Shown in pieces: positions 10,681 through 22,309 of a stretch of DNA of 64,000 nucleotides. The position numbers and the translations under genes are program-made. Position 1 is the first letter of the stretch, and the number at the start of each line of letters is the position of its first letter. A model generated the notes under the pieces. That model saw nothing but the letters and a program-made list of their open reading frames with translations, searched no databases and had not been told where the DNA came from. This stretch comes from Allodiplogaster sudhausi. Its lineage: Eukaryota > Nematoda > Chromadorea > Rhabditida > Diplogasteridae. Location: NCBI GenBank assembly GCA_945643635.1, contig CALZFC010000100.1:987501-1051500 (forward strand), written 5' to 3'.

Positions 10681-11520
10681 TGCGGCTTGTGTAAACGTTT
10701 AGGTCATGCGAAACAGTGAAAACTGGCACAGAATCGCGGCGCGATGCCATTCTGCGCCAGTTTTCACTGTTGCGCATGATCTTCAAATATCGATTTTCTA
10801 TATATCTAATGATATTTTGTTTTTGATCTTTCTTTTTACTTTTTTGAAAGGATTAAGCTCATTTTTGAGCAAAAAATGCACTTTTCGACCAAATATTAAC
10901 GAATTCACTCATCTCCACAAAAGGAGACCGAGTTGTCGTGAAAGTGCGTTAAATTTGCTACAAAGTAACATTCTTGAAACGGAAATTCAAGGAAGGTTTT
11001 TCTCGCAACAAATCGAAAAGCGACTAAAACCAGCTATAACACTATGTAAATACACCAATTCATCAGATTCACCAGGGATATCGAATTCGAATACTCCAAT
11101 TTACACATTCGAATATTCTAATTCACGCGGTGAAAATCTGGTGAATTGGTGTATACATAGTGTTATAGCTGGTTTTAGTCGCTTTTCGAGTTGTTGCGAG
11201 AAAAACCTTCCTTTAATTTCCGTTTCAAGAATGTTACTTTGTAGCAAATTTAACGCACTTTCACGACAACTCGGTCTCCTTTTGTGGAGAAGAGTGAATT
11301 CGTTAGTATTTGGTCGAAAAGTGCATTTTTTGCTCAAAATGAGCTTAATCGTTTCAAAAAAGTAAAAAGAAAGATCAAAAACAAAATATCATTAGATATA
11401 TAGAAAATCGATATTTGAAGATCATGCGCAACAGTGAAAACTGGCGCAGAATGGCGTCGCGCCGCGATTCTGTGCCAGTTTTCACTGTTTCGCATGACCT
11501 AAACGTTTACACAAGCCGCA
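10681..11520. repeat. 840-bp near-perfect palindrome with nested hairpins
   Basis: The sequence 10681-11100 is almost exactly the reverse complement of 11101-11520, centred at 11100/11101, beginning TGCGGCTTGTGTAAACG and ending in its inverse. Each arm also begins with its own hairpin of about 70 bases: CAGTGAAAACTGGC at 10714 pairs with GCCAGTTTTCACTG near 10757. Scattered mismatches between the arms (for example ATTCAAGG against ATTAAAGG) argue against a sequencing artefact. Apparent ORFs across it are mirror images of one another and are not genes. A foldback transposon is the simplest reading. Confidence 0.9.
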
Positions 11521-11981
11521 TAGTTCGTCGAAATGAAACATCCTATATATCATTCGAAAGCCACTTTTATTATCTATACGATACATGCAGAACTGTCTGC
11601 GTAAATTGAAATATAACATGTACATTCCTCATTGAGTTTGAGAGCACGTAAAAATTCGATATTTGAAAGTTTTCAAATTCTGTTTTGACTATTTATATAA
11701 GCAATATCTTTTCTATCTACGTTAACATTTTCACATATATTGCTTTACTGTGCGCGGAGAGATGTTCATAAACATGCGCCCTACTCGACCATCTCAAAAG
11801 GATGCGCAGTTTTTCAATTCTGCATAACTTTTTAAAATGAATTTTTGAGGCTTTAAGACCAATCCCATTCGATTCTGCGGGTCAAGCTTTACCTAAAAAC
11901 AACTTCTAAGCAAAATCGGAGATGATTACTTTTTCTAGGGCCCCGAGTATTTTGATTCTGTCGCAAATCGCGTCATATGTA
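11521..11981. repeat. Fragment of the foldback family also at 19190-20574
   Basis: The right end (TTTTGATTCTGTCGCAAATCG, followed by CGTCATATG) matches the terminus of the element at 20545-20574 and the inverse of 19190-19220. The left part (CATTCGAAAGCC...CTATACGATACATGCAG) resembles 20137-20175. The palindrome at 10681-11520 lies directly against it, so it may have inserted into this copy. Confidence 0.5.
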
Positions 11982-12581
11982 TATCAGAAAAATTCCAGAA
12001 TATTGCTATGAATGGATTGTACAAATTGTACAAATTGTCATTCTTACTGATTCATTGTCGACAACGGGCAATCACTGCAACGCAATTGAAAAAGAGAATT
12101 ATTTTGGCTAGATTGAACGATGTTCAATTCAATTAACTGCCAATTTTCAGGCTTTACGAAGTCCCCTTGATGCTATAGTTTTTGTTCTCTCCATAAAACT
12201 CCTCATTAAATTTTTATAAAGTAGCTCGTTTCATCACATTATAAGGCAAATTGGCGACTAGTTCTGAATTTATTATTATTTGAACTAAGCATGTTTCGGT
12301 AAAGTAGACAATATGAGAGACAAAACGGAAAAAGGAATGCACACCGGTGATTTTGTTCACAATACTTCTGGGCTTAGGAGAAGGAGCATCCTAGAGCGAC
12401 TCGTTTTCCTGCATTTTAACAGAGGGGGAAGCAACGGAGGCATATGTAGGTTTGAGGGGGGGGGGGGAGAAGCAGGCAATGGCGGGGGAATCGTCTCACT
12501 CGCATGCGACCCTGAATCTCTGACATACACCAAAGCTCTGATCTGTAAACCAACATCCTACATCATGGCCTCTCTCGTTCA
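11982..12581. other. Intergenic with repeat remnants
   Basis: A piece of the 7817-9345 family is visible at about 12035-12170 (GATTGAACGATGTTCAATTC). A G-run occurs near 12457. No terminal repeat of the neighbouring Maverick block could be recognised. Confidence 0.4.
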
Positions 12582-13582
12582 ATGAGTACGCTTGCTGTCG
12601 AATCTGTGTCTTTCTCCGTCATGCTTCTTCTGATGTACACATTATGCCACGGATGCGGCTCCCGAAGGAGACGTCCATTGCGAAAAGTTGCCAACAAGTG
12701 GCCTCTCGTTGGCAATATAGGTCTTGCCATAATGGCCGACCTTAAGCATCACAATTCTGGCTATACTTGTTTTCTTGTTGTTGTTGATGTCCTGTCTCGA
12801 TATGTAATGTGTGAACCTCTTCTAAATAAAAGTGGTGCTGAAACTGCAAAAGCTTACACACGCATAATTGAAACTTCTGGACGGTCCCCTTTTCGGCTTT
12901 ACACGGATGCAGGAAAAGAATTTTTAAATTTAAACTTTAAACGTTTACTAGCGCAACATGAAATTGAACATCGTATTCGAAAGAATCATAATGTAAAGTG
13001 TGCACTTGCAGAGAATACTATACGTAGACTAAAGTCAAGACTATATCGCTATTTTTCCGAATATAATACCTATCGCTGGTTGGATGTTTTACAAGACGCA
13101 ACCAAAGCACTAAACGATTCACCTATTTCTTCTATAGGTGGTATTGCACCCTCGTCCGTAAATGCCTCAAATGCAGAATTTGTTTGGCAAACCCTTTATG
13201 CAAAAGACAAGAAACTCGTGCACAAGCATCGCTATGCACCAGGCGATACTGTTCGTCTGTCTCGTCTTGGTGGAGCTTTTACAAAGGATATAAGAATACA
13301 TTTACCTTGGAAATTTTCCGTATAAAAAAGTGCCTGTTCAAGGACCCACCCGCGTACATTATTGAAGATTTGAACGGTGTAGAAATTGATAGTATTGTTT
13401 ATGAAAGTGAACTTGTTTCACACATTACTTCCCCCGACGACGAGTATAAAATTGAACGTGTCCTTGCACGAAGAACACGTTCGGGCAAGAAGGAAGTACT
13501 AGTACGTTGGCTTGGCTACCCACCTTCATTTGATTCTTGGATCGATGCAAAACATGCAAGAACAATTGTCACCCGCCCCTGA
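12582..13582 (+). pseudogene. Maverick integrase with C-terminal chromodomain, frameshifted
   Basis: A DDE integrase core is visible: IMADLKHHNSGY carries the first Asp, LYTDAGKEF the second, and CALAENTIRRLKSRL the Glu, with 34 residues between second Asp and Glu. After a linker (RYAPGDTVRLSRLGGAF) the frame changes near 13290. The rest, FKDPPAYIIEDLNG and then YKIERVLARR and EVLVRWLGYPPSFDSWI, is an SH3-like linker and a chromodomain. That is the usual order for Polinton integrases. It would join element ends to host DNA. The frameshift between core and chromodomain makes this copy non-functional as read. Confidence 0.85.
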
Positions 13583-13831
13583 CGAAATCAAAAGTGCTTC
13601 CTGGCATTGTGGTGAGGTGTCGTGTTCTCGTGCACTGTTTGTCAACGTTGCACAAGTAATACTTATTTACACCGTCGTTCTAGTGTCGATATATAATCTA
13701 ACTTTTGGCACACGTCACGACGACAATAAACTTTGGATTGTAACACTTTCATCCTGAATTGGCTATCTTCTACCTTCCCCTACCATTCCAAACCGCCGTT
13801 TCAGCACACAACCACCCGTCTAAAAAAGAAA

Positions 13832-14640
13832 ATGCATAACAGAGATGACTTTTATGTTTACCTGATCAGCAATACACACGAAGGTGACAAAATTGGTGAC
13901 TTTCGTATTCGTCTTCCTGCACCTTTGCATTTTAAATCCGACTATGAGGTTGCAATGACAGAAATTATTTATCCCAATACATACGACAGAATTACTGCAA
14001 AACAAGAAAAAGACGACTTTAACGAGAACAATATTATTCTTGAGTATTTTGATAAGACAAACAAAGGGGAAAGTATTCGCACAGTCGTAACCATCCCCCG
14101 AATTCGTACGAAAAGGTTGACGATTTAATTTCTTTGATTAATGCAGAAGTAGCCACCTCGTATAACCTTACAACCAAGAAAGATATTACCAACGACTTTA
14201 TAACATTCAATAGCATTACACGAAAATGTACCCTCACACAACCTGACGATTTTTATGCAGTTAGCATGTCGAAGAAAATTGCCTATTTACTAGGTCTGGC
14301 CACAAGACTTGTCGGCTATTCCGATGGACAGTATGTCGGAAAGCATTCTGTACACGTTGCAAAGAATATATTTTACATTTACACAAATATAATTGAAAAT
14401 CAAATTGTGTCCAACGTTCTTAGTCCTCTACTTAAGGTACTTACCGTTGAAGGTAGTCCTGGAGACAACATTTATTCTGCATTTTTCCGCCCACAATATC
14501 TTCCAATTAAGTCTCGATACGTGGACTCTATTCACATTAGTATAAAAAACGATCAGGACGAGGTTGTCAACTTTCATTCTGGCACCGTTTGTATTCAACT
14601 TCACTTTCGTACGCGTCGCCACGCCTTCCGAATGCAATAA
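13832..14640 (+). pseudogene. Maverick penton-like minor capsid protein, frameshifted
   Basis: It starts MHNRDDFYVYLISNTH and continues with a GDFRIRLPAPLHFKSDYEV segment, typical of the minor capsid (penton-like) protein beside Polinton major capsid genes. The frame ends at 14128 and coding resumes in another frame from about 14130. The downstream part has PLLKVLTVEGSPGDN, YLPIKSRYVDSIHISI and the C-terminal signature of a short strand plus LHFRTRR. The break is a single frameshift near 14110-14130. The role (capsid vertex) is by analogy with the family. Confidence 0.7.
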
Positions 14641-14648
14641 TAATAAAA

Positions 14649-15129
14649 ATGCATGTCGCATATGACCCTGATAATTCCATTGACTGGCATGCCGTCTTCT
14701 TGGAACAAGCGCGCCAAAGTGGCAGTGGCTTCCGTGGTATTCCTTATCAGCGTGGTGGTAGTGGTGTTGGTGGCGTCCTCTCGAAACTCTTTAACTTCAT
14801 TTTGCCGCTTACGCGTAGCGCCGGACGATCAATCCTCACCGAAGCACTTAACGCAAGTGCCAATGTTGTCGACGACGTTTCTTCCGGAAAACCCTTAGAA
14901 GAAAGTTTTACATGGACCTCAAGCATATCGTTCCCTTGTTAATCATGCTACTTCTGCATTGCAAGGCGGTACAGGTTCTCGCCGCCGACGACGACAAACT
15001 TCGAAAAAGAAAAAGACACAAAAGAAAAATACTAAAAAGAAGACTTCTAAAACGGAAAGTCGCTCAGTCGTTCGAAAACGTCGGTCGCTACCTGCTGTTC
15101 CTAAATTCCCCAGTGATATATTTACATAA
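14649..15129 (+). pseudogene. Maverick small Gly-rich/basic virion-type protein, frameshifted
   Basis: It begins MHVAYDPDN and carries GFRGIPYQRGGSGVGG, followed by a hydrophobic helix-like stretch (VLSKLFNFILPLTRSAG). The first frame stops at 14942. The adjacent frame continues as an extremely basic tail rich in Lys, Thr and Arg, ending at a stop at 15127-15129. Position between the minor and major capsid genes, the Gly-rich motif and the basic tail suggest a counterpart of the small DNA- or membrane-interacting virion proteins seen there in Polintons. Function is inferred from position only. Confidence 0.55.
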
Positions 15130-16404
15130 TGGTTGGTAAACTAATTGACCCTAAATCACCACCCTCAACACGCAGTGAACTTTCTCTTTTTGACATTCCA
15201 TCAACACAAGTTGCCTTTGACTCTGCCCGATGGCTTTCAGTTCCAACAAGCACACCTATTAACAACACTGGACCATACACATTTAACATTGTTGATTCGA
15301 GGCATTTTCTACAGGTTAGCAAATGTTACATTGCTTTTAAACTAAAACTCGTTCATGCTGATGCCACAAAAGTGTCCAAGTATGCTTTGGTAAACTTTTT
15401 TTGGTCAAGTCAACTTGCAAATCAATAAACAACAAGTATTCGAATGTAGTCAGTATGCATACCAAGCATACCTCGAAACACTTTTGACACACAGTACAGA
15501 TCGAAAGTTTGGAATACTTCAAGCGGCAGGATACTTTGAAGACAGCGATGTTGGTCTTGACAATGCAGATAATAAGGGATATAAGAGCAGGGTCAAGGCA
15601 ATTTCTACAACGGGTGAATTAGACATTGTTTCTCCTGTGCATATTGACCACTTCACAACTGATCGCCTTCTCCTGCCACACTTAAACGTGCAGTTTACCT
15701 TCCATCGAAATAGCTTTTGTGCTAGAAAGCCATGATGCTTCACCTAATGGTGCAAAAATTGAAGTCATCTCAATGAAGCTTCTTGTACGTGCAGTTGATG
15801 TCATTAGTTCTGTTAATCTTGCACTGGAACAAACATTGCTTTCCTATCCCGCTCGATATCCCTATCGACGTACCAGAGTACGTGTAGTCTCTGTGCCAGG
15901 AGGCCGCTTTGATTTTCCCTTCTCTACAATCTTTACAGATTTGATTCCGCGACGTCTTATTGTTGGCTGTATAGATCAAAATGCCTATGAGGAAAGCGTT
16001 TCCCATTCCCCCTTTAATTTCCAAAGCTTTAACATTTCGGAAGTATGTATTGATGCTGGTGGTGTAACCTTCCCTGCACAACCACAAAAATTAATTTTAA
16101 AAATAATTCTTTCGCCGAGGCTTTTGTCATGTTTTACGAGAATATTGGTGCTGTTGGTGAAAATCGTGACTTGGCTATAGGATACAAAATGTACAAAAAT
16201 GGTTTTACACTATTTGCATTTAATCTTTCCTCTACGGACACCAATACTGACTTTGAACTTATTCGTAGTGGTACTACCCAACTGTCTATGCGTTTTTCCG
16301 ACAAAACACCTGACACTGGCCTTCAACTTGTGATTTATGAGGAATATGATGCTCTTTACCAAATTGACCACTTTCGCAACGTTTTTAATGATCAGCAGGC
16401 TTAA
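15129..16404 (+). pseudogene. Maverick major capsid protein, several frameshifts
   Basis: The N-terminus (after MVGKLIDP) has SELSLFDIPSTQ and the segment VPTSTPINNTGPYTFNI, which I recognise as the opening of the Polinton double-jelly-roll major capsid protein. The coding trace then passes through four frame segments: 15129-15428, 15415-15735, 15719-about 16110, and 16129-16404. At least three indels break it. Later landmarks are YPARYPYRRTRVRV, PRRLIVGCIDQNAYE and the C-terminal IDHFRNVFNDQQA. The start codon overlaps the stop of the preceding gene. The large overlapping ORFs on the other strand are shadows. Confidence 0.8.
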
Positions 16405-16716
16405 TGGTCCTCCTACAATTGTGCCTTTCGTTACTGTTATGAATAAATATTTCATTCTTTTATGTTTTTTTTTTGCAATATGTATGAAAGTTCACATCTA
16501 AGAGAAAATAGATAGTTTTTCTTTTGGATATCTGGAGAAACGAATGAAAAAATAATAATAAAGCAATCTCTCTCTCTCTCTCTCCCTATGTACATACTTC
16601 AATATTTCAATAGTTATTCGTGTTTTGAATGATCGATTATGGAATGCGATTGGCAGTATTGCTCTTGCTAAATTAAAGTATGAAGAATAAAACAATAGAG
16701 TTGTAGTATAGGATTG

Positions 16717-16718
<2 letters not shown>

Positions 16719-16766
<48 letters not shown>
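16719..16766. repeat. (TA)n microsatellite
   Basis: Uninterrupted TA dinucleotide run of about 45 bases, just beyond the Maverick block. A shorter (TC)n tract lies at 16567-16584. Confidence 0.95.
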
Positions 16767-16769
<3 letters not shown>

Positions 16770-16989
16770 GAATATGAAAAAAATGATGATGATAAATGAA
16801 GAAAATACAGCAAGGAAAAGAAGAGTGTCAAATAACGTTCTCTTGGATGCCTTGAGAAGGGGAATGAAAATGTAATACTAATACGTACGTTTGTCCGTAC
16901 TTGTGTTCTTATTCAATCAAAGTAATTCCACGCAGTGATTCGTGTCTCTCTCTCTCTCTCTGTATCTGTCTCTGTGTACTTCAATATCC

Positions 16990-17275
16990 GTGAAGATATG
17001 CTGACGTCTCGGCCGCAAGAAAAATTTCGCTTGGATATTTTAACGAGGCTTCTGGACTTTGAAAAATTCCGAGTTGCGATTTCAACGGGGCTCCTGGACT
17101 TGGAATAATTCGCGTGCATCTTCTGAACTTAGAAAAATTCCGAGTCGCAATTTCAACAGGGCTTCTGGACTTAGAAAAATTCAGGAGCGTTCTCTGGACT
17201 TAGACAAATTCATAGAAGAGAAATTTCAAAGGGGAGCTCTGGACTTAGAAAAATTTCAACAGCCTGTCAAGGTGG
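16990..17275. repeat. Degenerate minisatellite with CTGGACTTAGAAAAATT units
   Basis: Units of roughly 30-50 bases containing CTGGACTTAGAAAAATT and CGAGTCGCAATTTCAACRGGGCT recur at least five times with substitutions and length changes. The ORFs through it are a by-product of the repeat. Confidence 0.75.
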
Positions 17276-17325
17276 GTACACTCATCATGATGTTTAAAAA
17301 GTGGCCGGAAAATACTTTTTAAACA

Positions 17326-17765
17326 TAATCCGGCCCCGGCCCCCGAAGTCGGCCTCGACCGCGGCCCCGGCCCCCAAGGTCGGCCGAGGTCGGCCCCGGC
17401 CCACAAGGTCGGCCCCGGCCCCGGTCCTCGTGGTCGGCCCCGAAGGACCCAACCCCAAAGCTAAAAAAATTTCTTTAAAACATTTCGCGAGAGGGGAAAA
17501 ATCCATCCAAAATTGAGAAAAAGCGTATGCGCAATACATCTGAAACGCATACTGAACAAAGAGTGGCACATTTCATCATAAATAGGCTCATAATTTGTTC
17601 AACTGAGGGTGAACTTTATTTAAATATCCACAGCCCCCAGGGTAGGCCCCGGCCCCCGCTCCCGAACTCAGTCCCGGCCCCTACCGCCAGGGTCGGCCCC
17701 GGCACCGGCCCCGGGGGCCGGTGCCCGATGCCGGCCACCCCTGGTATTTTCCCGCCTACAGGCCG
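17326..17765. repeat. Two GGCCCCGGCC-rich islands
   Basis: At 17331-17455 and 17636-17768 the sequence is almost only G and C, built from variants of GGCCCCGGCCCCCRARGTC. The surroundings are AT-rich. The islands are separated by about 180 bases of ordinary sequence. No gene is supported; the ORFs on both strands reflect the repeat. Confidence 0.8.
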
Positions 17766-17768
17766 GTT

Positions 17769-18204
17769 CTGAATATCCTCGAGTTAATTTTCTGCAAAAC
17801 TAATAAAGAACAGAAATATACCGTATAGCACCAAAAATTTCCCTGATACAGGCAAATTTTTTTAATGCAAATTTCTCGCGAATGGTGTACTTTTGAATCT
17901 TCTTACTGGGCAGAAGTGTTCGCATGAGGGACATAGACCGACTAGTGTAATAGCTAAAGGCTTGAAAAAATTGAGTTTCATGCTCCTTTAAAGGCTAGTT
18001 ACACCAGTAAATTAATTAAATTTAATTAAATTTGAAGAAAACATCGTCCAATTGCGGTGCAATCATTGTTCTCTAATCTAGAATTTGTAATTAGAAGCAG
18101 AGAAACTTCTTGTATTGTCACTGGGGCTCATTCTAAACAATACGACACACATGAGGGCGACACTGTCGAATGAGCAAGGATCATTTCGCTGTCTCATCTT
18201 CCAG
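17769..18204. other. Non-coding stretch before the C6 array
   Basis: Contains a fragment of the 7817-9345 repeat family at 18062-18150 (AGAAGCAGAGAAACTTCTTG). No first exon or signal-peptide exon for the C6 array was found here. Confidence 0.5.
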
Positions 18205-18676
18205 CGCCCGTATGCACGAGGGGCTGCAACGTAAGCGCACTCGTGAACGTCACATCGCGGTATTTTGACTTCTTCTCTGCCGTCAGCTCTGCTCCGACGC
18301 CGGACGGATGCGAGCAACTCACGTGTGATGATGCGGACAGCGAGCTCGTCGTTGGCGAGGCAAGTTGCCGTGCATATAAATACAACATTATGGTTAAAAT
18401 AATTCGATCGTTTGTATCTTGATCGTGCATAACAGTATAACAGTAAGTGCGAGTGTGTGAAAATCGTGATAAGAGTATTTCGCAACAATTACTTTTCTCT
18501 TTTTAATAGATTTTTTTTTGTAAATGAGACAAAAATAGATGTACATTCGTTCAATTGTATCAGCAAACATGCAGGGGTATTGCAGGCACAGGAGATGAAC
18601 CCGACGGTGAGCTGCATGGGCACTGAGTGGCAGCTCGCGAACGGCACTTCTGTGACAGCTGCATACTGTGCTAAGC
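18205..18676 (+). CDS. C6 module 1 (first block)
   Basis: Two exons, 18205-18359 and 18586-18676. The first carries CTRGC, GCEQLTC and ends DADSELVVGE at a GC donor (GAG|GCAAGT). The second starts after TTGCAG and carries NPTVSCMGTEW and the final Cys (AAYC). Six cysteines and the Trp are intact. Its duplicate is 33390-33851, with the same GC-AG intron. Confidence 0.8.
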
Positions 18677-19189
18677 GTATGTGTGACGCTTTTTTCCAAC
18701 CTTTTTCTTGTCAATAATGTGTTAAAATGTCATTGAATGATCCTTTTTTTGTAAATTTATATTGAATTAATTAATTTTTTATTAAGATATATATGTATTC
18801 TTGTCAATCATACGTTAAGAGGGCATCACTGTTAAGCAGCCCTCAATTGGGGCCTGCCCCGGGGTAAAAACTTCCGATTAAATTATCCAAAATTTATTGA
18901 GGGGTACAGAAATTATTAGTTTTTTCATAACATTTTTTTCCTAGTCAAGGCATGCAAACGCAAGTAAAACGTTTAATTTGCTACAACTTCCTGTAAACTC
19001 AATATTCAAATTTATTTTATTGCGATCCCTGTTGAATTCTAAACAAAAACGTCCCAGATGTATTTCAGTCAAATATTTCATTTTCAGATCGAAAACTTAT
19101 TTGGAATATTTTAATTTGACGGTTAAGTACCTCATACTCATTTGAAGCTGCTATAGCTCCACATGTAGATCATTAGAAACTGTCTAACA

Positions 19190-20574
19190 TATGACGCGAT
19201 TTGCGAGAGAATCAAAGAGGCCGCGGACATAGCCAAAATCGACCAGCTTGGCTTTTGTTCAAAAGTTCCTTAAAGGTACTTTCTGATACGGGGAATCGAT
19301 TGGAAGTGGTATAAGGATCGGAAAATGCCGTCTTCGTTAGCTATGAAGGCTTGAAATATGGGGCTCGCCGCGCAGTCAGGCGAGTTGGATGCACGTCTGA
19401 AGTCATTGCGACACACTTTGTTGAGATATTGGAATGAAAATTTGCAACATAATAGCCAAGACATTGCTCTAAACGATGGAAGAAGAAAAACCTGAAAATT
19501 TTCAATTTTCCATCTTTTTTACTCTTTTAAGTTTGATGGAGCGCAAACAAAGTGTTTCTCATTTTACCAGAACCAAACCTATGCAGCTGTATAGAGCATA
19601 AAAAGAGCTGAACTATTGGGTTTGGGAAACTAAGGATGCGCTGAAGTTTCCTAGTCGATTATCTCCATGCAGCACTACAAATTAGCGAGTCTGCGCCATA
19701 GAAGAACTAATTCAGAATCGAAACATATATCACAAGAAAGAGCGTTAAATTTTCTACAACTTTATCCACTTTCAATAAAATTCCGAATCTACGATGTTTT
19801 GTTATAGAACAAAAGATTATGGCATCGCATTTAATAATTCTTCAAGGATAGGTGCTCAAAAAATAATTGGAATATTCTAATTCGAATAAACTAAGAAAAT
19901 GGATTATTGGGAGTAATGTAACTAGCACTACCGGCCCTAATTTTAAGCTTATAAAAAAATATTGTGAAGTTGAAAGTTCATTGGAAGGGTTTCAGCTTGT
20001 AGCAAATTTCACGCTCTTTCTTTTGGTGTCTGTTTGGACTTGCGAAAATGATTATGAAGTACTGATTTCCACTGTCGCGCCGGGATAATCGATTAGTAGA
20101 CTTCAGCGCATCCTAAGTTTCAAAAACCCAATAGTGCATTCGAAAGCTCTTTTCACGCTCTATACAGCTGTATGGGTTTGGTTCTGGTAAAATGAGAAAC
20201 ACGTTGTTTGCGCTCCATCCAACTTAAAAGAGTGTAAAAGATGGAAAATCGAACATTCTCAAGTTTTTCTTCTTCCATCGTTTAGAGCAATGTCTTGGCT
20301 ATTATATGGCAAATTTTCATTTCAATATCTCAACAAAGTGCGTCGCAATGACCTCAAACGTGCATCCAACTCGCCTCCCTGCGCGGCGAGCCCCATATTT
20401 CAAGCCTTCATAGCTAACGAAAACGACATTTTCCGATCATTATACCACTTCCAATCGATTCCCCGTATCAGAAAGTACCTATAATGAACTTTTGAACAAA
20501 ATACAAGCTTGTCGATTTTGGCTAGGTCCGCGGCCTCTTTGATTCATTTTGATTCTCTCGCAAATCACGTCATA
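19190..20574. mobile_element. Foldback element with about 480-base arms
   Basis: 19190-19668 and 20088-20574 are inverted copies at high identity, starting ATGACGCGATTTGCGAGAG on the left and ending in its inverse on the right. The loop 19669-20087 has no recognisable gene. The two mirror-image ORFs near 19270-19464 and 20290-20484 come from the arms and are not genes. A further fragment is at 11521-11981. Confidence 0.85.
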
Positions 20575-20626
20575 TATTCTTTTCGTTACGTGTGGCCTAC
20601 CCAAAAGGGGTGAACATAGGCTCAAA

Positions 20627-20808
20627 TACACAGAAAGAAGATTGCCTTGAGAGGTCAAGACAATCGCTCAAGACAATTTGTCTTATATTACCTACAAGAC
20701 AATATTGTCTTGCATGCTTTTGACAATAATTGTCTTGACGAAATTGTCTTGCCCGGTCAAGACAATTGCACGTCGCAGAATTGTCTTGACCCCTCAAGAC
20801 AATCTCGC
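20627..20808. repeat. Cluster of ten CAAGACAA/TTGTCTTG motifs
   Basis: Within 180 bases the motif CAAGACAAT or its inverse occurs about ten times, several as direct palindromes (CAAGACAATATTGTCTTG). It begins next to TACACAGAAAG, like the start of the element at 35251. Looks like the repeated subterminal binding sites of a small non-autonomous transposon. Confidence 0.7.
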
Positions 20809-21958
20809 GCAGCGCGCCTAAGCCACGCCCCCTTCTCATCTTTAAGATCGCTCACGGATCAAATGCAGTTCGAATCCTTACTTTTTAAGCGTATTCATTA
20901 TATAAAACGCCCTATAGGGGTACCTCGGATAGGATTCAAGAAATGCGCGTAGAAGAAGTTAATTCTTGTTCTTACACATGTTCTTATACTAGATTCAGGG
21001 TGTGTTCCTTTTCATTAAAGCTCCTTTTGAAAATTTCATAAAACTATCGTTTTCCATGAAAAAAAACAACTAATTTTTCGATTTTTCTACCAGGGGCAGA
21101 AAAGGGCCTAAAACTATTAGAATCGCCGTATTTTTAATCTTTTCAGCGAGAACAGAATGGGATAGTACTAAATAGTACGCGACAAAATTCTCTACAACAT
21201 ACATTCTTTACTACGAACACAGACAGCGTCCCTACGAACGGCTGTATCGATCTTAAAATGGCCGTCTCGCCAAAACAGACAGATCCGCGTTTTGCAACTT
21301 TAGTGCAATCTGAACGATTCCTAATCAGCCTATACATCATTCTGCTCCACATAGCACACTGAATTCAGAACCTATGCTTATTTAGCAGATTTCCCGTGTT
21401 AAAAGCGCGCAAAAGGGGTTGCACGCGGTGAGCCAGCGATTCATGACTTTTGACGTGCACAGACAAATATGCCAAAATATAATCAAAAAAATCATTTCGT
21501 GAAACTGCCTAAACCAATCTTAAAGGTTGACATATCAATCGATAGCTTTTTTCGTGCTCTAACGAAATAGAATATCCGCCACAAACATTAAATTGACGTT
21601 AAATATTCGAACCCAAAGAAGTGAATCAAATAATCTATACATCATAAAGTGATGTATCCGCGAAAGCTATCGAACGGCGCATAACATGTGGTGATAAATT
21701 CAATCCGCGAGAAGTAATATTATCGGAAATAGCCTCACAAAAGTTGACTTTTCAAAGGCCCCCATAGAGAGGACATGCCGTCTCAGCCATTAATTTCTGT
21801 TCGGCTTTAACCGTTTATTCTTGCTACTGGGGCCCTGTGCCTGACTATGTTTTCACATTCGAAGTCCAACATCTGAATCTGGGGCAGGCCCTACTGGAGA
21901 CATACAGGAAGGCTCCCTTAAGATGTCATTGAATTTTTTAAATATAATTATATTGAAG

Positions 21959-22207
21959 CATGCTTTACGTGCGACGTGTCCTTCGACTATGAGGGCTTCA
22001 AAGCGACGGAGACCGAGGTGGACGAGGACACCGGCTGTCTCAGGGCGAACATGTGCCCCGCCGGCGATTCTCTCTACTTCGTTGTCGATGAAGAGGACGA
22101 CGAACCGGAGAGCTTTGAACAGGCGGCCGCGTGGTGCCGTGCTGACGGCCGTTGGCACGGTGCATCGTCGGAGACCGACAAGAAGGCGCTCAAAATCGGA
22201 TGCAAGA
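21959..22207 (+). CDS. C6 module 2 (first block)
   Basis: Single exon after TTGAAG, ending at AAG A|GTACGC (phase 1). It encodes CFTCDVSFDYEGF, then TGCLRANMCPAGDSLYFV, an acidic loop, AAAWCRADGRWHG and KIGCK. All six cysteines and the Trp are present. The duplicate at 34005-34240 has lost one base between Cys1 and Cys2. Confidence 0.85.
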
Positions 22208-22309
22208 GTACGCATCTCGGCATGGCTGACACTGCTTAATGCCGAAATGCGCCTGGGATACGATGGGGTTGGAAAGAAAAACTAAAGTATATTGCATGAC
22301 CTGTTTCAG

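Larger units (their letters stand above)
12582..16450 (+). mobile_element. Decayed Maverick/Polinton block (integrase plus capsid genes)
   Basis: Four successive plus-strand genes match the integrase-capsid module of Maverick/Polinton elements: integrase with chromodomain, penton-like minor capsid protein, small Gly-rich protein with a basic tail, and double-jelly-roll-type major capsid protein. Genes are closely packed; a stop and the next start overlap at 15127-15131. An AATAAA follows the last gene near 16442. DNA polymerase B, packaging ATPase and protease are absent from the flanks, and no terminal repeats were recognised. Every gene has at least one frameshift, so this is a fossil fragment. 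Family assignment is from motif memory. Confidence 0.8.
18677..21958. other. 3.3 kb intron or spacer filled with repeats
   Basis: Holds the foldback element 19190-20574 and the AAGACAAT palindrome cluster at 20627-20808. The rest (20830-21958) shows no exon with the C6 pattern. The matching spacer in the second block is only 153 bases, so the repeats account for most of the difference. Confidence 0.6.

Noticed and set aside
10706..11365. 219-codon ORF across the palindrome
   Set aside because: Its N- and C-terminal halves are readings of the same inverted sequence; an artefact of the foldback.
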